Both the position numbers and the translations under genes were made by a program. Below, one piece after another: positions 34,848 to 44,867 of a DNA stretch of 64,000 nucleotides; within the stretch, counting starts at the first letter, position 1, and each line of letters opens with the position of its first letter. The DNA is taken from the NCBI GenBank assembly GCA_947381945.1, contig CANCXM010000011.1, forward strand, positions 19,468-83,467, written 5' to 3'. Under the pieces are notes generated by a model. It was not told the origin of the DNA, searched no databases, and saw nothing but the letters and a program-made list of their open reading frames with translations. Source of the DNA: an uncultured Muribaculaceae bacterium (lineage in GTDB: Bacteria > Bacteroidota > Bacteroidia > Bacteroidales > Muribaculaceae).

Positions 34848-34855
34848 TAATTTTG
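34848..34855 (+). promoter_or_regulatory. Bacteroidota -7 box (TAATTTTG) for proS
   Basis: TAATTTTG matches TAnnTTTG 53 bp before the proS ATG, in an A/T-rich gap. Confidence 0.55.
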
Positions 34856-34908
34856 CACTCCATACAATCTCAAATTATCACAAAACTTAAGAATATAACC
34901 TCTATACA

Positions 34909-36390
34909 ATGGCAAAGGAACTCAAAGATCTCACCAAACGTAGTGAAGATTATTCAAAGTGGTATAACGAACTTGTTGTAAAAGCCGACCTCGCCGAGCA
35001 GAGCGCAGTGCGTGGCTGCATGGTCATCAAGCCTTACGGTTATGCCATCTGGGAGAAGATGCAACAGACTCTCGACAAGATGTTTAAAGAAACCGGCGTT
35101 CAGAACGCCTACTTCCCTCTTCTCATCCCGAAATCGTTTCTTTGCCGTGAGGCCGAGCATGTCGAAGGCTTTGCAAAGGAATGTGCTGTCGTGACACACT
35201 ATCGTCTCAAGAACGACCCCAATGGCAATGGTGTCGTTGTCGATCCCGATGCCCGTCTTGAAGAAGAACTCATTGTCCGTCCTACTTCCGAGACAATCAT
35301 CTGGGGTACATACAAGAACTGGATTCACAGCTACCGCGACCTCCCCGTGCTCTGCAACCAGTGGGCCAACGTGATGCGTTGGGAGATGCGTACTCGCATG
35401 TTCCTCCGTACAGCCGAATTCCTCTGGCAGGAAGGCCATTGCGCCCATGCAACCGCCGAGGAGTCAGAAGCCCGCACAGTACAGATGATTAACATCTACG
35501 CTGATTTCGCTGAGAAATACATGGCAATGCCCGTGATAAAGGGTGTGAAATCAGCCAACGAACGTTTCGCCGGCGCACTCAACACCTACACTATCGAGGC
35601 CATGATGCAGGATGGTAAGGCCCTCCAGTCGGGAACTTCCCACAACCTCGGACAGAACTTCGCGAAGGCTTTCGACGTGACCTTCGTCAACAAGGACAAC
35701 AAACCTGAATATGTCTGGGCAAATTCATGGGGCGTGTCCACCCGTCTGATGGGTGCGCTTATCATGACCCACTCCGACGACAACGGCCTCGTGCTTCCTC
35801 CCCACCTTGCTCCCATCCAAGTAGTCATCGTACCCATCTACAAAAACAGCGAGCAGCTTGCAGAAATTTCCGCCAAGGTTAATCCTATCATCGACCAGCT
35901 CCGTGCGCTCGGCATCAGCGTCAAATATGACGACTCCGAAAACAAGCGCCCCGGATTCAAGTTTGCCGACTACGAGCTCAAAGGTATCCCCGTGCGCCTC
36001 GCAATCGGCGCGCGCGACATCGAGAACGGCACTGTCGAGGTCATGCGCCGCGACACCCTCGAAAAGCATGTGGCTCCCCTCGAAGGCATCGCAGACTACG
36101 TTGCCAAACTCCTTGAAGAAATCCAGGACAACATCTTCCAAAAAGCGCTCAAACACCGCGAATCGATGACACGCACCGTCGAGACCTACGAGGAATTCAA
36201 GGAAGAAATCGAGAAAGGCGGCTTCATCCTCGCCCATTGGGACGGCACAACCGAAACAGAGGAAAAGGTCAAGGAAGAGACTAAAGCCACAATCCGCTGC
36301 ATCCCTCTGGACGGAGACGACACTCCCGGTTTCTGCATGGTCACAGGCAAGCCCTCAGCCCGTCGCGTAATCTTCGCACGCAACTACTAA
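34909..36390 (+). CDS. proS: Prolyl-tRNA synthetase, archaeal/eukaryal type
   Basis: 493 aa. It charges tRNA-Pro with proline. The sequence starts [49 protein letters not shown], as in the short ProS form without the bacterial editing insertion. Class II motif 2 is around [19 protein letters not shown] and motif 3 near [33 protein letters not shown] is motif-proximal. The anticodon domain follows (about 290-390, IQVVIVPIY) and then a C-terminal zinc-domain-like region. This form is standard in Bacteroidota. Confidence 0.97.
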   Translation: MAKELKDLTKRSEDYSKWYNELVVKADLAEQSAVRGCMVIKPYGYAIWEKMQQTLDKMFKETGVQNAYFPLLIPKSFLCREAEHVEGFAKECAVVTHYRLKNDPNGNGVVVDPDARLEEELIVRPTSETIIWGTYKNWIHSYRDLPVLCNQWANVMRWEMRTRMFLRTAEFLWQEGHCAHATAEESEARTVQMINIYADFAEKYMAMPVIKGVKSANERFAGALNTYTIEAMMQDGKALQSGTSHNLGQNFAKAFDVTFVNKDNKPEYVWANSWGVSTRLMGALIMTHSDDNGLVLPPHLAPIQVVIVPIYKNSEQLAEISAKVNPIIDQLRALGISVKYDDSENKRPGFKFADYELKGIPVRLAIGARDIENGTVEVMRRDTLEKHVAPLEGIADYVAKLLEEIQDNIFQKALKHRESMTRTVETYEEFKEEIEKGGFILAHWDGTTETEEKVKEETKATIRCIPLDGDDTPGFCMVTGKPSARRVIFARNY

Positions 36391-36467
36391 ACCGTACTGC
36401 CGCCAACGGCAATGCAGTCCATATATGAACACCTCTATCAATTGATATACAGGACTTAAATGACACG

Positions 36468-36510
36468 AGAGACAGATGAACGACCGGATTTCTGAGATTC
36501 ATCTGTCTCT
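36468..36510 (+). terminator. Terminator after proS
   Basis: A perfect 13-bp stem (36468-36480 with 36498-36510) with a 17-nt loop and T-rich tail, 78 bp after the proS stop. Confidence 0.8.
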
Positions 36511-36640
36511 TTCTCATTTCAGGTATCCTCGGCCCTCACATGCTTTAAACTTGACAATATTTTCAGCTCCACCATGCCCGGATTTGAATCTGACGCAAAT
36601 ATGCTACAGAAATTTTAAAATAAATTAGCTGAAAAAAGTT

Positions 36641-36836
36641 TTTCTTTGTACCTTAGCGAACGATAATACACAATCCGGTAAAAACAGCCCGTCTAAAATT
36701 GCAATAGTCATCCCCCACGACAATTCAGAGGGAGTTCTTGAAAGCCTATTCTGATGGCGATAGGCATTACCGGACTTTAATATTCATTGAAGTTAAACAA
36801 CGTCCGCGATACGCAATTCGCGGCACCTTATTTTGA
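36641..36836 (+). promoter_or_regulatory. Putative promoter and structured leader of the HU operon
   Basis: The 446-bp gap after proS has, past its terminator, a weak -7 match TTTCTTTG (36641-36648) followed by about 190 nt without a gene. Within it tccggtaa (36674-36681) is complementary to ttaccgga (36767-36774), enclosing the hairpin gcctat...ataggc (36744-36765). A third inverted repeat, cgcgat...attcgcg, lies near 36809-36824 just before the HU start. No known riboswitch consensus is recognised; the structure may be an autoregulatory leader (inference). Confidence 0.35.
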
Positions 36837-37118
36837 TTGAAATTGGACAATAAAGCTTTTATCTCACGATTGTCAAAGCGCCTCAACCGCGAACCGGCCG
36901 AGGTGACGACCCTTGTCGATGGACTGAGCGTGATTTTCCGCGAAGCAGGCTCCGAACTCGACTCCATCGCTGTCCCCGGATTCGGGACATTCAAATCTTC
37001 CAAAACCGAAGAAAGAGTTATAATAGATGAAACCACAGGTGAACGTAAGCTCTACCCACCGGTGATTTCAATGGAGTTTCAACCAAGCATTGTCCTCAGG
37101 AAAAAGTTAGCACGATGA
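36837..37118 (+). CDS. HU/IHF-family DNA-binding protein
   Basis: 93 aa from a TTG at 36837 (a second TTG at 36843 would give MDNKAFISRL, closer to the Bacteroides relatives). The full HU fold is present: helices NKAFISRLSKRLNREPAEVTTLVDGLSVIFREA, the saddle SIAVPGFGTFKSSKTEERVI and the beta-arm with TTGERKLYPPVISMEFQPSIVLRKKLAR. HU proteins bend and bind DNA as dimers in the nucleoid. No ATG start exists in the frame near here. The stop overlaps the start of the next gene in ATGA (4 bp), so translation of the two is coupled. Confidence 0.85.
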   Translation: MKLDNKAFISRLSKRLNREPAEVTTLVDGLSVIFREAGSELDSIAVPGFGTFKSSKTEERVIIDETTGERKLYPPVISMEFQPSIVLRKKLAR

Positions 37119-38629
37119 ATCAGAAAATACCCTTCCATGACCTCTCGGCCCGCATCGCGTCCGCAACGGGCATAAGCGAGGAAAGCGCGGAACTTTTTGT
37201 TAAAAACTTCTTCGATCTCATCTCCGAAGCCCTCACGGCCGGAGAGAACGTAAGAATAAAAGAGATAGGCTCGTTTACCGTCATCGAGGTTGATGGTGAG
37301 AAAACCGTCGAATTTGTCCCCGATAAGGAGATTACGGATGTCATCAACGCTCCCTTCGCAATGTTTGAGGCCGTGACACTCAACGATGACCTTTCGGACG
37401 ACATGCTCCTTGAAGTCGACCGTGAGCAACAATCAGAGGAGACAGCGCAGCCCGACGAAACTACTGTAACCGAAGAAACTGCTGTTACAACAGGAATCTC
37501 ACCTTCGCCCGAAGAAACCGCTCCGGAGGCCTCCGAAGCGGTAACTGAAACAGCCGAAGAAACTGCCTCCCCCGCCGAAGAAGAGGCCACCACACTCGTT
37601 GAAGAAATCGTTGAAGACAAACCCGTTGAGGCAAGCTATACCCTCAACATACCTGTCAAAGACCCTCAGCCGGCTGAAACTCCACAAACTCCCGTAGAGG
37701 AGGATACTCATATTGAGGCAACACCGGTCGCAGAAACACGAATAGAAGAAACCAAGATCGAGGCAACCACCTCTGCGGAAACCGTCGTTCCGGCTGAGAA
37801 TGCAGTCGAGGAGAAGACTGAGGAAATCATTGTTGAAAGCAAGCCCACACCTGCCCCTGCAATTGAAGAGCCTATCGGGCATCGGGCGAGCAACTTCGGT
37901 ACCCCTCAAGTCCTCACTCCTCCCGACATCAAACCGCTTCACAAGCCCGAACCTGCGCCCGTTCCCGAGCCTCCGAAAGCGCCGAAAGTTACCACAGCTC
38001 CGCAGCCCAAACCTGTCAAAGAATTCGTCGATGACACTGAGGAATACGTCAAAACCAAGGCCCCGGCCAACGGAAACGGCAACTTCTGGACCGGTCTTAT
38101 CGTCGGTATCATTGTCGGTCTCGCATTAGGCGCATGTGGTGTATATCTTGCCATTGACTATCTCTTCCCGACCATGCACCAGTCATCAGTGTTCAACAAG
38201 GAGGAAGAAAGCACCGATGATCTTCTTGAAATTTTGACAACAGACAATCAGAACACACAGGCCACACCCGAGACGGAGACTGCACCTGCTGTCGAACCGT
38301 CCGCCCCGGTAGCAGAAACCGCCACTCCGGCCCCGGCCGAGACTGCCGCTCCTGAGGCTGCCACTGCACCAGCAAAAGCCACTGCGGCAGTTGTCACCGA
38401 CACAATCCGTCGCGGCTACCTTATCACCAATATGGCCAAGAAGCACTATGGCAGCAAGGATTTCTGGGTCTACGTCTACGAGGAAAACAAGGCGAAAATC
38501 CGCAACCCCAACAACATGCAGCCCGGCGAAGTCCTCGTGATTCCTCCCGCCGAGAAGTATGGCATTGATGCCTCCAATCAGGAAAGTCTGCGCAAAGCTC
38601 GCGCGAAAGCAGCTCAAATCCTCCGCTGA
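37115..38629 (+). CDS. HU-like domain / transmembrane / LysM-like fusion protein
   Basis: 504 aa with three parts. Residues 1-95 resemble HU/IHF (PFHDLSARIASATGISEESAELFVKNFFDLISEAL, then VRIKEIGSFTV), but the beta-arm is shortened and acidic and lacks the RNPxTG-type tip. Residues 100-320 are low-complexity Glu/Thr/Pro/Ala. A single membrane helix covers about 324-347 (FWTGLIVGIIVGLALGACGVYLAI). After another disordered stretch, residues 431-477 match the Bacteroidota LysM-like pattern (GYLITNMAKKHYGSKDFWVYVYEENK...NPNNMQPGEVLVIP). With HU inside and LysM outside it could tether nucleoid or an HU partner to peptidoglycan. It overlaps the HU gene by 4 bp. Confidence 0.85.
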   Translation: MNQKIPFHDLSARIASATGISEESAELFVKNFFDLISEALTAGENVRIKEIGSFTVIEVDGEKTVEFVPDKEITDVINAPFAMFEAVTLNDDLSDDMLLEVDREQQSEETAQPDETTVTEETAVTTGISPSPEETAPEASEAVTETAEETASPAEEEATTLVEEIVEDKPVEASYTLNIPVKDPQPAETPQTPVEEDTHIEATPVAETRIEETKIEATTSAETVVPAENAVEEKTEEIIVESKPTPAPAIEEPIGHRASNFGTPQVLTPPDIKPLHKPEPAPVPEPPKAPKVTTAPQPKPVKEFVDDTEEYVKTKAPANGNGNFWTGLIVGIIVGLALGACGVYLAIDYLFPTMHQSSVFNKEEESTDDLLEILTTDNQNTQATPETETAPAVEPSAPVAETATPAPAETAAPEAATAPAKATAAVVTDTIRRGYLITNMAKKHYGSKDFWVYVYEENKAKIRNPNNMQPGEVLVIPPAEKYGIDASNQESLRKARAKAAQILR

Positions 38630-38709
38630 TTAGCCCGGTCGGGCATAATTGCACCTTCCCCACATTCCAAACAGTCTATGAGTGAAATATCTCATGCTTA
38701 GGACTGTAT

Positions 38710-38772
38710 GGCAAACGCCTCCGTAAAGCCGTCTGTCGCCGTTCTGCGATAGCCTTTGCGGAGGCGTTTGCC
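38710..38772 (+). terminator. Terminator of the HU/HU-LysM operon
   Basis: Arms 38710-38728 and 38754-38772 pair over 19 bp with one G-U. It sits 80 bp after the stop, in the 311-bp gap before the Bat operon; the rest of the gap is A/T-rich promoter DNA. Confidence 0.75.
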
Positions 38773-38863
38773 GTTCACATTTCTTTGCACGGATTTCTAT
38801 ATTGTTAAACGAAAAATAGCTAAAATTAACACACTTTTTTCACACAATAATTGTTGTTATTTA

Positions 38864-38871
38864 TAATTTTG
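38864..38871 (+). promoter_or_regulatory. Bacteroidota -7 box (TAATTTTG) of the Bat operon
   Basis: TAATTTTG lies 69 bp before the moxR ATG and is the only clear promoter box ahead of an eight-gene run. Confidence 0.55.
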
Positions 38872-38940
38872 TATTCCATTTCATCAACTTTGAAGGAATT
38901 TTAATTAAAACATTATATACGAAACTTCACTACTGAAACT

Positions 38941-39936
<996 letters not shown>

Positions 39937-39974
39937 TCTCGATCCCATAACCACAACCATTCCGCATCCTCCGT

Positions 39975-40850
39975 ATGGAAGCTAACGAACTGATAAAAAA
40001 AGTTAGGAAAATTGATATAAAGACCCGTGGTCTCTCCCAAAACATATTTGCGGGAGAGTACCACACGGCTTTCAAAGGTCGAGGCATGACCTTTTCGGAA
40101 GTCAGGGAATATCAATATGGTGACGACGTGCGCGACATCGACTGGAATGTCACCGCACGCCACAATCACCCCTATGTGAAAGTCTACGAAGAGGAGCGTG
40201 AGCTGACGGTTATGTTGCTCATCGACGTGTCCCGGAGCCGCCTCTTCGGTGCGGTCGGTGAGGAAAAGCGAGAGATGATTGCCGAGATAGCCGCTACACT
40301 CGCATATTCGGCGATTACAAACAACGACAAAATCGGTGTCATCTTCTTCTCCGACAAAATCGAGAAGTTCATACCCCCGAAGAAGGGAAAGAAACACATC
40401 CTTCTCATTATCCGCGAGCTTCTCGACTTCACCCCTGAAAGTCCCGGCACCGACATCGGCGTGGCTCTCCGCTATTTCACCGATGCGCTGAAAAAGAGAT
40501 GCACCACCTTCGTCATCTCTGACTTCATCGACAGTCATGACTACACCCGCCAGTTGCAGGTGGCCTGCAACAAGCACGACATCATTGCCATACAAGTCTA
40601 CGACAAGCGTGACACCACTCTCCCCGATGTTGGTCTGATGCGTGTGATGGACCTTGAGACCGGAGGCACCAGATGGGTCAACACCTCTTCCAAACAGACT
40701 CGTCAGGCCTACGGCAAATGGTGGTATGAACGTCAGCAGGCCATGATGGCGACATTGAGCAAATGTCGCGTGGACCACGCCTCGATCGCGACCGACGAGG
40801 ATTTTGCCCGCTCCCTCATGGCCCTCTTCAAGAACCGTGGTGTCCGCTGA
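39975..40850 (+). CDS. DUF58 domain protein of the Bat operon
   Basis: 291 aa, soluble. It contains the DUF58 signature GRGMTFSEVREYQYGDDVRDIDWNVTARHNHPYVKVYEEERE (about 35-76) followed by a VWA-like fold with LLIDVSRSRLFG, whose DxSxS pattern is DVSRS. DUF58 proteins accompany MoxR ATPases in nearly all genomes; the molecular function is not settled. It lies between moxR and the membrane protein gene (87 bp downstream). Confidence 0.92.
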   Translation: MEANELIKKVRKIDIKTRGLSQNIFAGEYHTAFKGRGMTFSEVREYQYGDDVRDIDWNVTARHNHPYVKVYEEERELTVMLLIDVSRSRLFGAVGEEKREMIAEIAATLAYSAITNNDKIGVIFFSDKIEKFIPPKKGKKHILLIIRELLDFTPESPGTDIGVALRYFTDALKKRCTTFVISDFIDSHDYTRQLQVACNKHDIIAIQVYDKRDTTLPDVGLMRVMDLETGGTRWVNTSSKQTRQAYGKWWYERQQAMMATLSKCRVDHASIATDEDFARSLMALFKNRGVR

Positions 40851-40937
40851 TGCCGAACCATCCGCCTCACCATCTCCACAACTCTTCCTCAACCGACTCT
40901 CACAAATCAATCCAAGAGTTACATACTTAAAAAACTT

Positions 40938-41960
40938 ATGTTTCGACCGCTACGCATATTATTGATAAGTCTCACAGCCATGTTCGCCGCCTCTGCCGCT
41001 GCGCAGAGTCCGACCGTGAAACTCAGCCTTGATTCAGCCTTCCTGCTGATGGGACGCACCACGCCGCTCCATCTTGAGCTTGTCGCTCCTGCCAACCCTG
41101 AGGGTCGGCTGCTTATCCCGAAGGACTCGATGTGTGACAAAGTCGAAATTCTCGAACTTCTGAAAGCCGACACCACTCAACTTGGCAACGACCGTATCGA
41201 GGTGAAGCAGGACATCGTCCTCCAATCCTTCGACTCAGGTGTCTACCGCATGAACCCCATCATGTATGTAGTCGGCAACGACACTTTCCGCTCCAACCGC
41301 CTTGTGCTTAAGGTCTATCCCGCTGATGTCGACTCATTGGAGACAATCCATGACTATGCCGACGTCGCCGACGTTGACCGCAGCTTCATTGACTATCTCC
41401 CCGATTTTATTGTTGACTACGGTCTGTGGATTCTCGCCCTCATAATCGTGCTTGGCGGAGGCGCCTACGCCTTCTATCTGCTCAAACGCAAGAAAAATCC
41501 GTTTGCAGCTCCCGCTCCCAAGCCTGTGCCACCCTACGAGAAGGCTGTCGACGAGCTCAACCGCCTCCGTTCGGAGAAACTTTGCGAGAGCGGACGCGAG
41601 AAGGAATTCTACACCCGCCTTACCGACATTCTGCGTGTCTACCTTCAGGGTCGCTTCGGCATAAACGCCATGGAGATGACCTCAACCCAGATTCGTCAGA
41701 CCATCAAGGCCAACGAGGAGACAAAACTCTCGAAGGAAAACATGGAGCGCGTGCTCGAAACCGCCGACTTCGTGAAATTCGCGAAAGTACGGCCTCTCCC
41801 CGACGACAATGTCCGCGCCTTCACCTCCGCAATGCAGTTTGTCGAGGATACCAAGCCCAAACCCGCTCCCGCCGAGGAAGCCTCCGAAGAAGGAGACAAG
41901 AATGCAGCTTCCGGGAAGGAAGAAGGCAAAAAGAACGAAAACAACAACCCAAAACCATAA
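40938..41960 (+). CDS. Accessory membrane protein of the Bat operon
   Basis: 340 aa. A signal peptide (MFRPLRILLISLTAMFAASAAAQ) is followed by a beta-rich periplasmic domain (about 25-150), one transmembrane helix (about 160-180, YGLWILALIIVLGGGAYAFYLL), and a cytoplasmic part with YEKAVDELNRLRSEKLCESGREKEFYTRLTDILRVYLQGRFGINAMEMT, ending in a Glu/Lys/Asn-rich tail. The cytoplasmic helical region resembles that of BatD-type and DUF4381-type proteins. It is a standard but unnamed member between DUF58 and batA in Bacteroidales. The tail runs to 10 bp before batA. Confidence 0.75.
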   Translation: MFRPLRILLISLTAMFAASAAAQSPTVKLSLDSAFLLMGRTTPLHLELVAPANPEGRLLIPKDSMCDKVEILELLKADTTQLGNDRIEVKQDIVLQSFDSGVYRMNPIMYVVGNDTFRSNRLVLKVYPADVDSLETIHDYADVADVDRSFIDYLPDFIVDYGLWILALIIVLGGGAYAFYLLKRKKNPFAAPAPKPVPPYEKAVDELNRLRSEKLCESGREKEFYTRLTDILRVYLQGRFGINAMEMTSTQIRQTIKANEETKLSKENMERVLETADFVKFAKVRPLPDDNVRAFTSAMQFVEDTKPKPAPAEEASEEGDKNAASGKEEGKKNENNNPKP

Positions 41961-41969
41961 TTAGCGAAA

Positions 41970-42956
41970 ATGTTACTGGCAAACCCCGGATACCTTTGGC
42001 TGTTCCTGCTGTTCATACCGCTCATAGCATGGTATATCTATAAGCAGCGCTCGCTCTATGCCTCCATGGAAGTGTCGACCGTCTCGGCCTTCGGGAAGGC
42101 ACCGCGCTCTCTGCTTGCATCCCTGCGCCACATTCTTTTCATCCTGCAGCTCGGTGCCATCGGCTGCGTCATCATAGTGCTCGCACGTCCGCAGACACGC
42201 GACTCGTGGAACACATCGAGCGTCGAGGGTACCGACATCGTTATCGCGATGGACATCTCGACCAGTATGCTGGCGCGCGACTTCAAGCCCGACCGTTTCG
42301 AGGCAGCAAAGGATGTGGCTGCAAAATTCGTTGCCGGTCGCGAGGGCGACAACATCGGCGTGGTCATCTTCGCGGCTGAAAGCTTCACAGCCATCCCAAT
42401 GACCACCGACCGCTCCCTCATCGCCAACTATATCGGCGACATAAAGATGGGTATGCTCCAGGACGGTACGGCCATCGGCGACGGTCTCGCCACATCAATC
42501 AACCGCATTAAGGACGGCAAGGCCAAGTCGAAGAGCATCATCCTCCTCACCGACGGCTCCAACAACACCGGCAACGTCGCTCCCATCACCGCCGCCGAGA
42601 TTGCCAAACAGCTTGGAATCAAGGTCTACACTATAGGCATCGGCACCAACGGCACCGCTCCCTATCCTCAGGAAAACATGTTTGGCCGCATCGAATATGT
42701 CAACCTCCCCGTTGTCATTGACGAAGCCACACTCAAGACAATCGCCGAGACAACCGGTGGAAAATACTTCCGTGCCACGGGCAACAATGTCCTCAAGGAT
42801 GTATTCGCCGAAATCGACCGTCTTGAAAAGACCAAAATGGATTTGAGAAACTTCACAAGCACCGAGGACGACTATCTCCCCTGGGCCATCGCTGCCCTCA
42901 GCCTCTTCGGTCTTGCAGTACTCCTCCGATACACCGTTTTCAGGACAATCCCCTAA
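41970..42956 (+). CDS. batA: Aerotolerance protein BatA (VWA domain)
   Basis: 328 aa. Two N-terminal membrane helices (about 8-23 and 52-72) are followed by a periplasm- or cytoplasm-facing VWA domain with a complete MIDAS: DISTS (Asp95, Ser97, Ser99), a T in IPMTTDRS and D in LLTDGSNNTG. A third helix is near the C-terminus (WAIAALSLFGLAVLLRYTVF). VWA proteins bind a metal and partner proteins; BatA is expected to complex with BatB and others. It is 12 bp before batB. Confidence 0.9.
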   Translation: MLLANPGYLWLFLLFIPLIAWYIYKQRSLYASMEVSTVSAFGKAPRSLLASLRHILFILQLGAIGCVIIVLARPQTRDSWNTSSVEGTDIVIAMDISTSMLARDFKPDRFEAAKDVAAKFVAGREGDNIGVVIFAAESFTAIPMTTDRSLIANYIGDIKMGMLQDGTAIGDGLATSINRIKDGKAKSKSIILLTDGSNNTGNVAPITAAEIAKQLGIKVYTIGIGTNGTAPYPQENMFGRIEYVNLPVVIDEATLKTIAETTGGKYFRATGNNVLKDVFAEIDRLEKTKMDLRNFTSTEDDYLPWAIAALSLFGLAVLLRYTVFRTIP

Positions 42957-42968
42957 ACAACTCTGTCT

Positions 42969-44036
42969 ATGATCTCGTTTGCATATCCTCATCTGTTATA
43001 TCTGCTGTTTCTGCTTCCCGCAGTGGCCGCCCTTTTCATCTGGACACGCTACAGCCGCCGGCGCAAGCTCGCGCGCTATGGCCGTCCCGAAGCCATCGAG
43101 GCCTTGATGCCGGAAGTGTCGAAATACATGCCTTGGGTCAAGATGGTGCTCTCGCTTCTCGTCATCGCGGCACTCGTCTTCATGATTGCACGTCCGAGGG
43201 CCACAGGAGGTCTCGAGCCTGACGCTTCCGAGACGAAGACCTCGCGCGGTATCGAAGTCATGGTCTGCCTTGATGTCTCGAACTCCATGCTTGCATCCTC
43301 TACCGACGATGACCGTGGCATAAGCCGTCTCCAGCGTTCGAAGCATATCCTTGAAAAACTCATCGACAAGATGACCAACGACAAAGTCGGTCTCATCGTC
43401 TTCGCCGGAGATGCCTACACCCAGCTCCCCATCACCTCCGACTATATCTCGGCAAAAATGTTCCTCAACGGTATCACTACTGATATGGTTCCTACTCAGG
43501 GTACCGCCATCGGTGCCGCGCTTGAAATGGCCATGAATTCTTTCACTCCCAACGACGATATGGGAAAAGCCATAATTGTCATTACTGACGGCGAGAACTT
43601 CGAGGACAATGCTGTCGAAGCTGCCAAACGCGCTGCGAGCGCCGGAATCCAGGTCGATGTTATCGGTCTCGGAACATCACGCGGTGCGCGCATTCCCGTC
43701 GGCAAGGACAAGTACATGATTAATCCGATGACAGGCGAAGAAGTTGTGACTCGCCACGACGAGGAGACAGCCGCACAGATCGCCAAAGCCGGCAACGGCA
43801 TCTATGTCAACGGCGCTTCCAACTCATCCATTGACGCTGTCGACCAAAAGATGGACGAACTTGAGCAAGGTGATTTCGAACGCAAATCCTTCTCTCCACA
43901 GAGCGAACAATTCCCGATTTTCGCCTTCATCTCGCTCATCCTGCTCGTGATTTACTCAGTGACAGTGACACGCAAGATTTCATGGCTCAAAAAATACCGT
44001 TTCTTCACTAAAGAAGAGGAAGGAGGCAAGAAATGA
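42969..44036 (+). CDS. batB: Aerotolerance protein BatB (VWA domain)
   Basis: 355 aa with the same architecture as BatA: helices near 6-25 and 55-74, a VWA domain with MIDAS residues in LDVSNS (Asp102, Ser104, Ser106), LPITSDY and VITDGENFED, and a C-terminal helix (PIFAFISLILLVIYSVTV). It overlaps batC by 4 bp (ATGA), showing translational coupling. BatA and BatB probably arose by duplication. Confidence 0.92.
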   Translation: MISFAYPHLLYLLFLLPAVAALFIWTRYSRRRKLARYGRPEAIEALMPEVSKYMPWVKMVLSLLVIAALVFMIARPRATGGLEPDASETKTSRGIEVMVCLDVSNSMLASSTDDDRGISRLQRSKHILEKLIDKMTNDKVGLIVFAGDAYTQLPITSDYISAKMFLNGITTDMVPTQGTAIGAALEMAMNSFTPNDDMGKAIIVITDGENFEDNAVEAAKRAASAGIQVDVIGLGTSRGARIPVGKDKYMINPMTGEEVVTRHDEETAAQIAKAGNGIYVNGASNSSIDAVDQKMDELEQGDFERKSFSPQSEQFPIFAFISLILLVIYSVTVTRKISWLKKYRFFTKEEEGGKK

Positions 44037-44827
44037 AAAAGATTTTACTTTCACTCATGGCTGCACTCGCCGTCACGCCCGTAATGGCCGAGAGCAAGTC
44101 GACATCGACACGCCATGAGCGCAACTATATCGTCGAAGGCAACAAGCTCTACAATGAGGAGCGCTATGCGGAGGCCGAGGTTGCCTACCGCAAAGCCCTG
44201 CAGGAAAATGCCATGAACGAGATCGCGCAGTTCAACCTCGCGGCCTCACTCCTGCGCCAGGGCTCCGCTTCAGGCGAAACCCAAAAAGAGGCTACCAATA
44301 TCCTGCAGAACCTCACTCGCGATGCCGAGAATATCGCTATCGCTGAAAAAGCGTTCTATAATCTCGGCAACATAGCCTTCAACGGTCAGGACTACGCGAA
44401 GAGCATCGAACTCTACAAGAATGCCCTCCGCCGCAATCCCGACAACGACAAAGCCCGCGAAAACCTTCGTCTGGCTCAGAAACGTCTTGAAGACCAACAG
44501 AATCAGGACCAAAACCAAGACCAAAATCAGGACCAGAACAAGGACCAGGACAAGAAAGACCAGAACAAACAGGATCAGAATCAGGACCAGAACCAAAATC
44601 AGGATAAGAACAAGGACGACAAGCAGGACCAACAGCAACAGCAGCAGCAACCTGACCAGAAGCAGCAGAATCAGCCTCAGCAACAGCAGGGCGGCATAAG
44701 CCAGCAGAATGCCGAGAAGATTCTGAAAGCGATGGAGAACGAGGAGAATGCTACCCGTGCCCGAGTCAACGCTGAAAAGAAAAAGACCGGTGCGCCCTCA
44801 CGCCGCCCCGTCACCAACCCCTGGTAA
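44033..44827 (+). CDS. batC: BatC TPR protein with Gln/Asn/Asp-rich tail
   Basis: 264 aa with signal peptide (MKKILLSLMAALAVTPVMA). TPR repeats span about residues 28-150 (NYIVEGNKLYNEERYAEAEVAYRKALQENA; AFYNLGNIAFNGQDYAKSIELYKNALRRNPDNDKARENL). From about 155 to 230 the sequence is a low-complexity run of NQDQ, KDQ and poly-Q units, a likely disordered region. It is a periplasmic scaffold of the Bat complex. Antisense reading of the repetitive DNA gives a Leu/Val-rich frame that is an artefact. Confidence 0.88.
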   Translation: MKKILLSLMAALAVTPVMAESKSTSTRHERNYIVEGNKLYNEERYAEAEVAYRKALQENAMNEIAQFNLAASLLRQGSASGETQKEATNILQNLTRDAENIAIAEKAFYNLGNIAFNGQDYAKSIELYKNALRRNPDNDKARENLRLAQKRLEDQQNQDQNQDQNQDQNKDQDKKDQNKQDQNQDQNQNQDKNKDDKQDQQQQQQQPDQKQQNQPQQQQGGISQQNAEKILKAMENEENATRARVNAEKKKTGAPSRRPVTNPW

Positions 44828-44867
44828 AAAATTCAAACAAGATTCAACCTCACAAACTGACATCTGA

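Noticed and set aside
36511..36836. A tRNA or small protein gene in the gap after proS
   Set aside because: No cloverleaf with T-arm GTTC-type consensus and no frame with a start signal was found.
44270..44683. Minus-strand frame rich in Leu/Val opposite batC
   Set aside because: It is the reverse reading of the CAG/GAC-rich repeat of batC, with no start signal or family resemblance.
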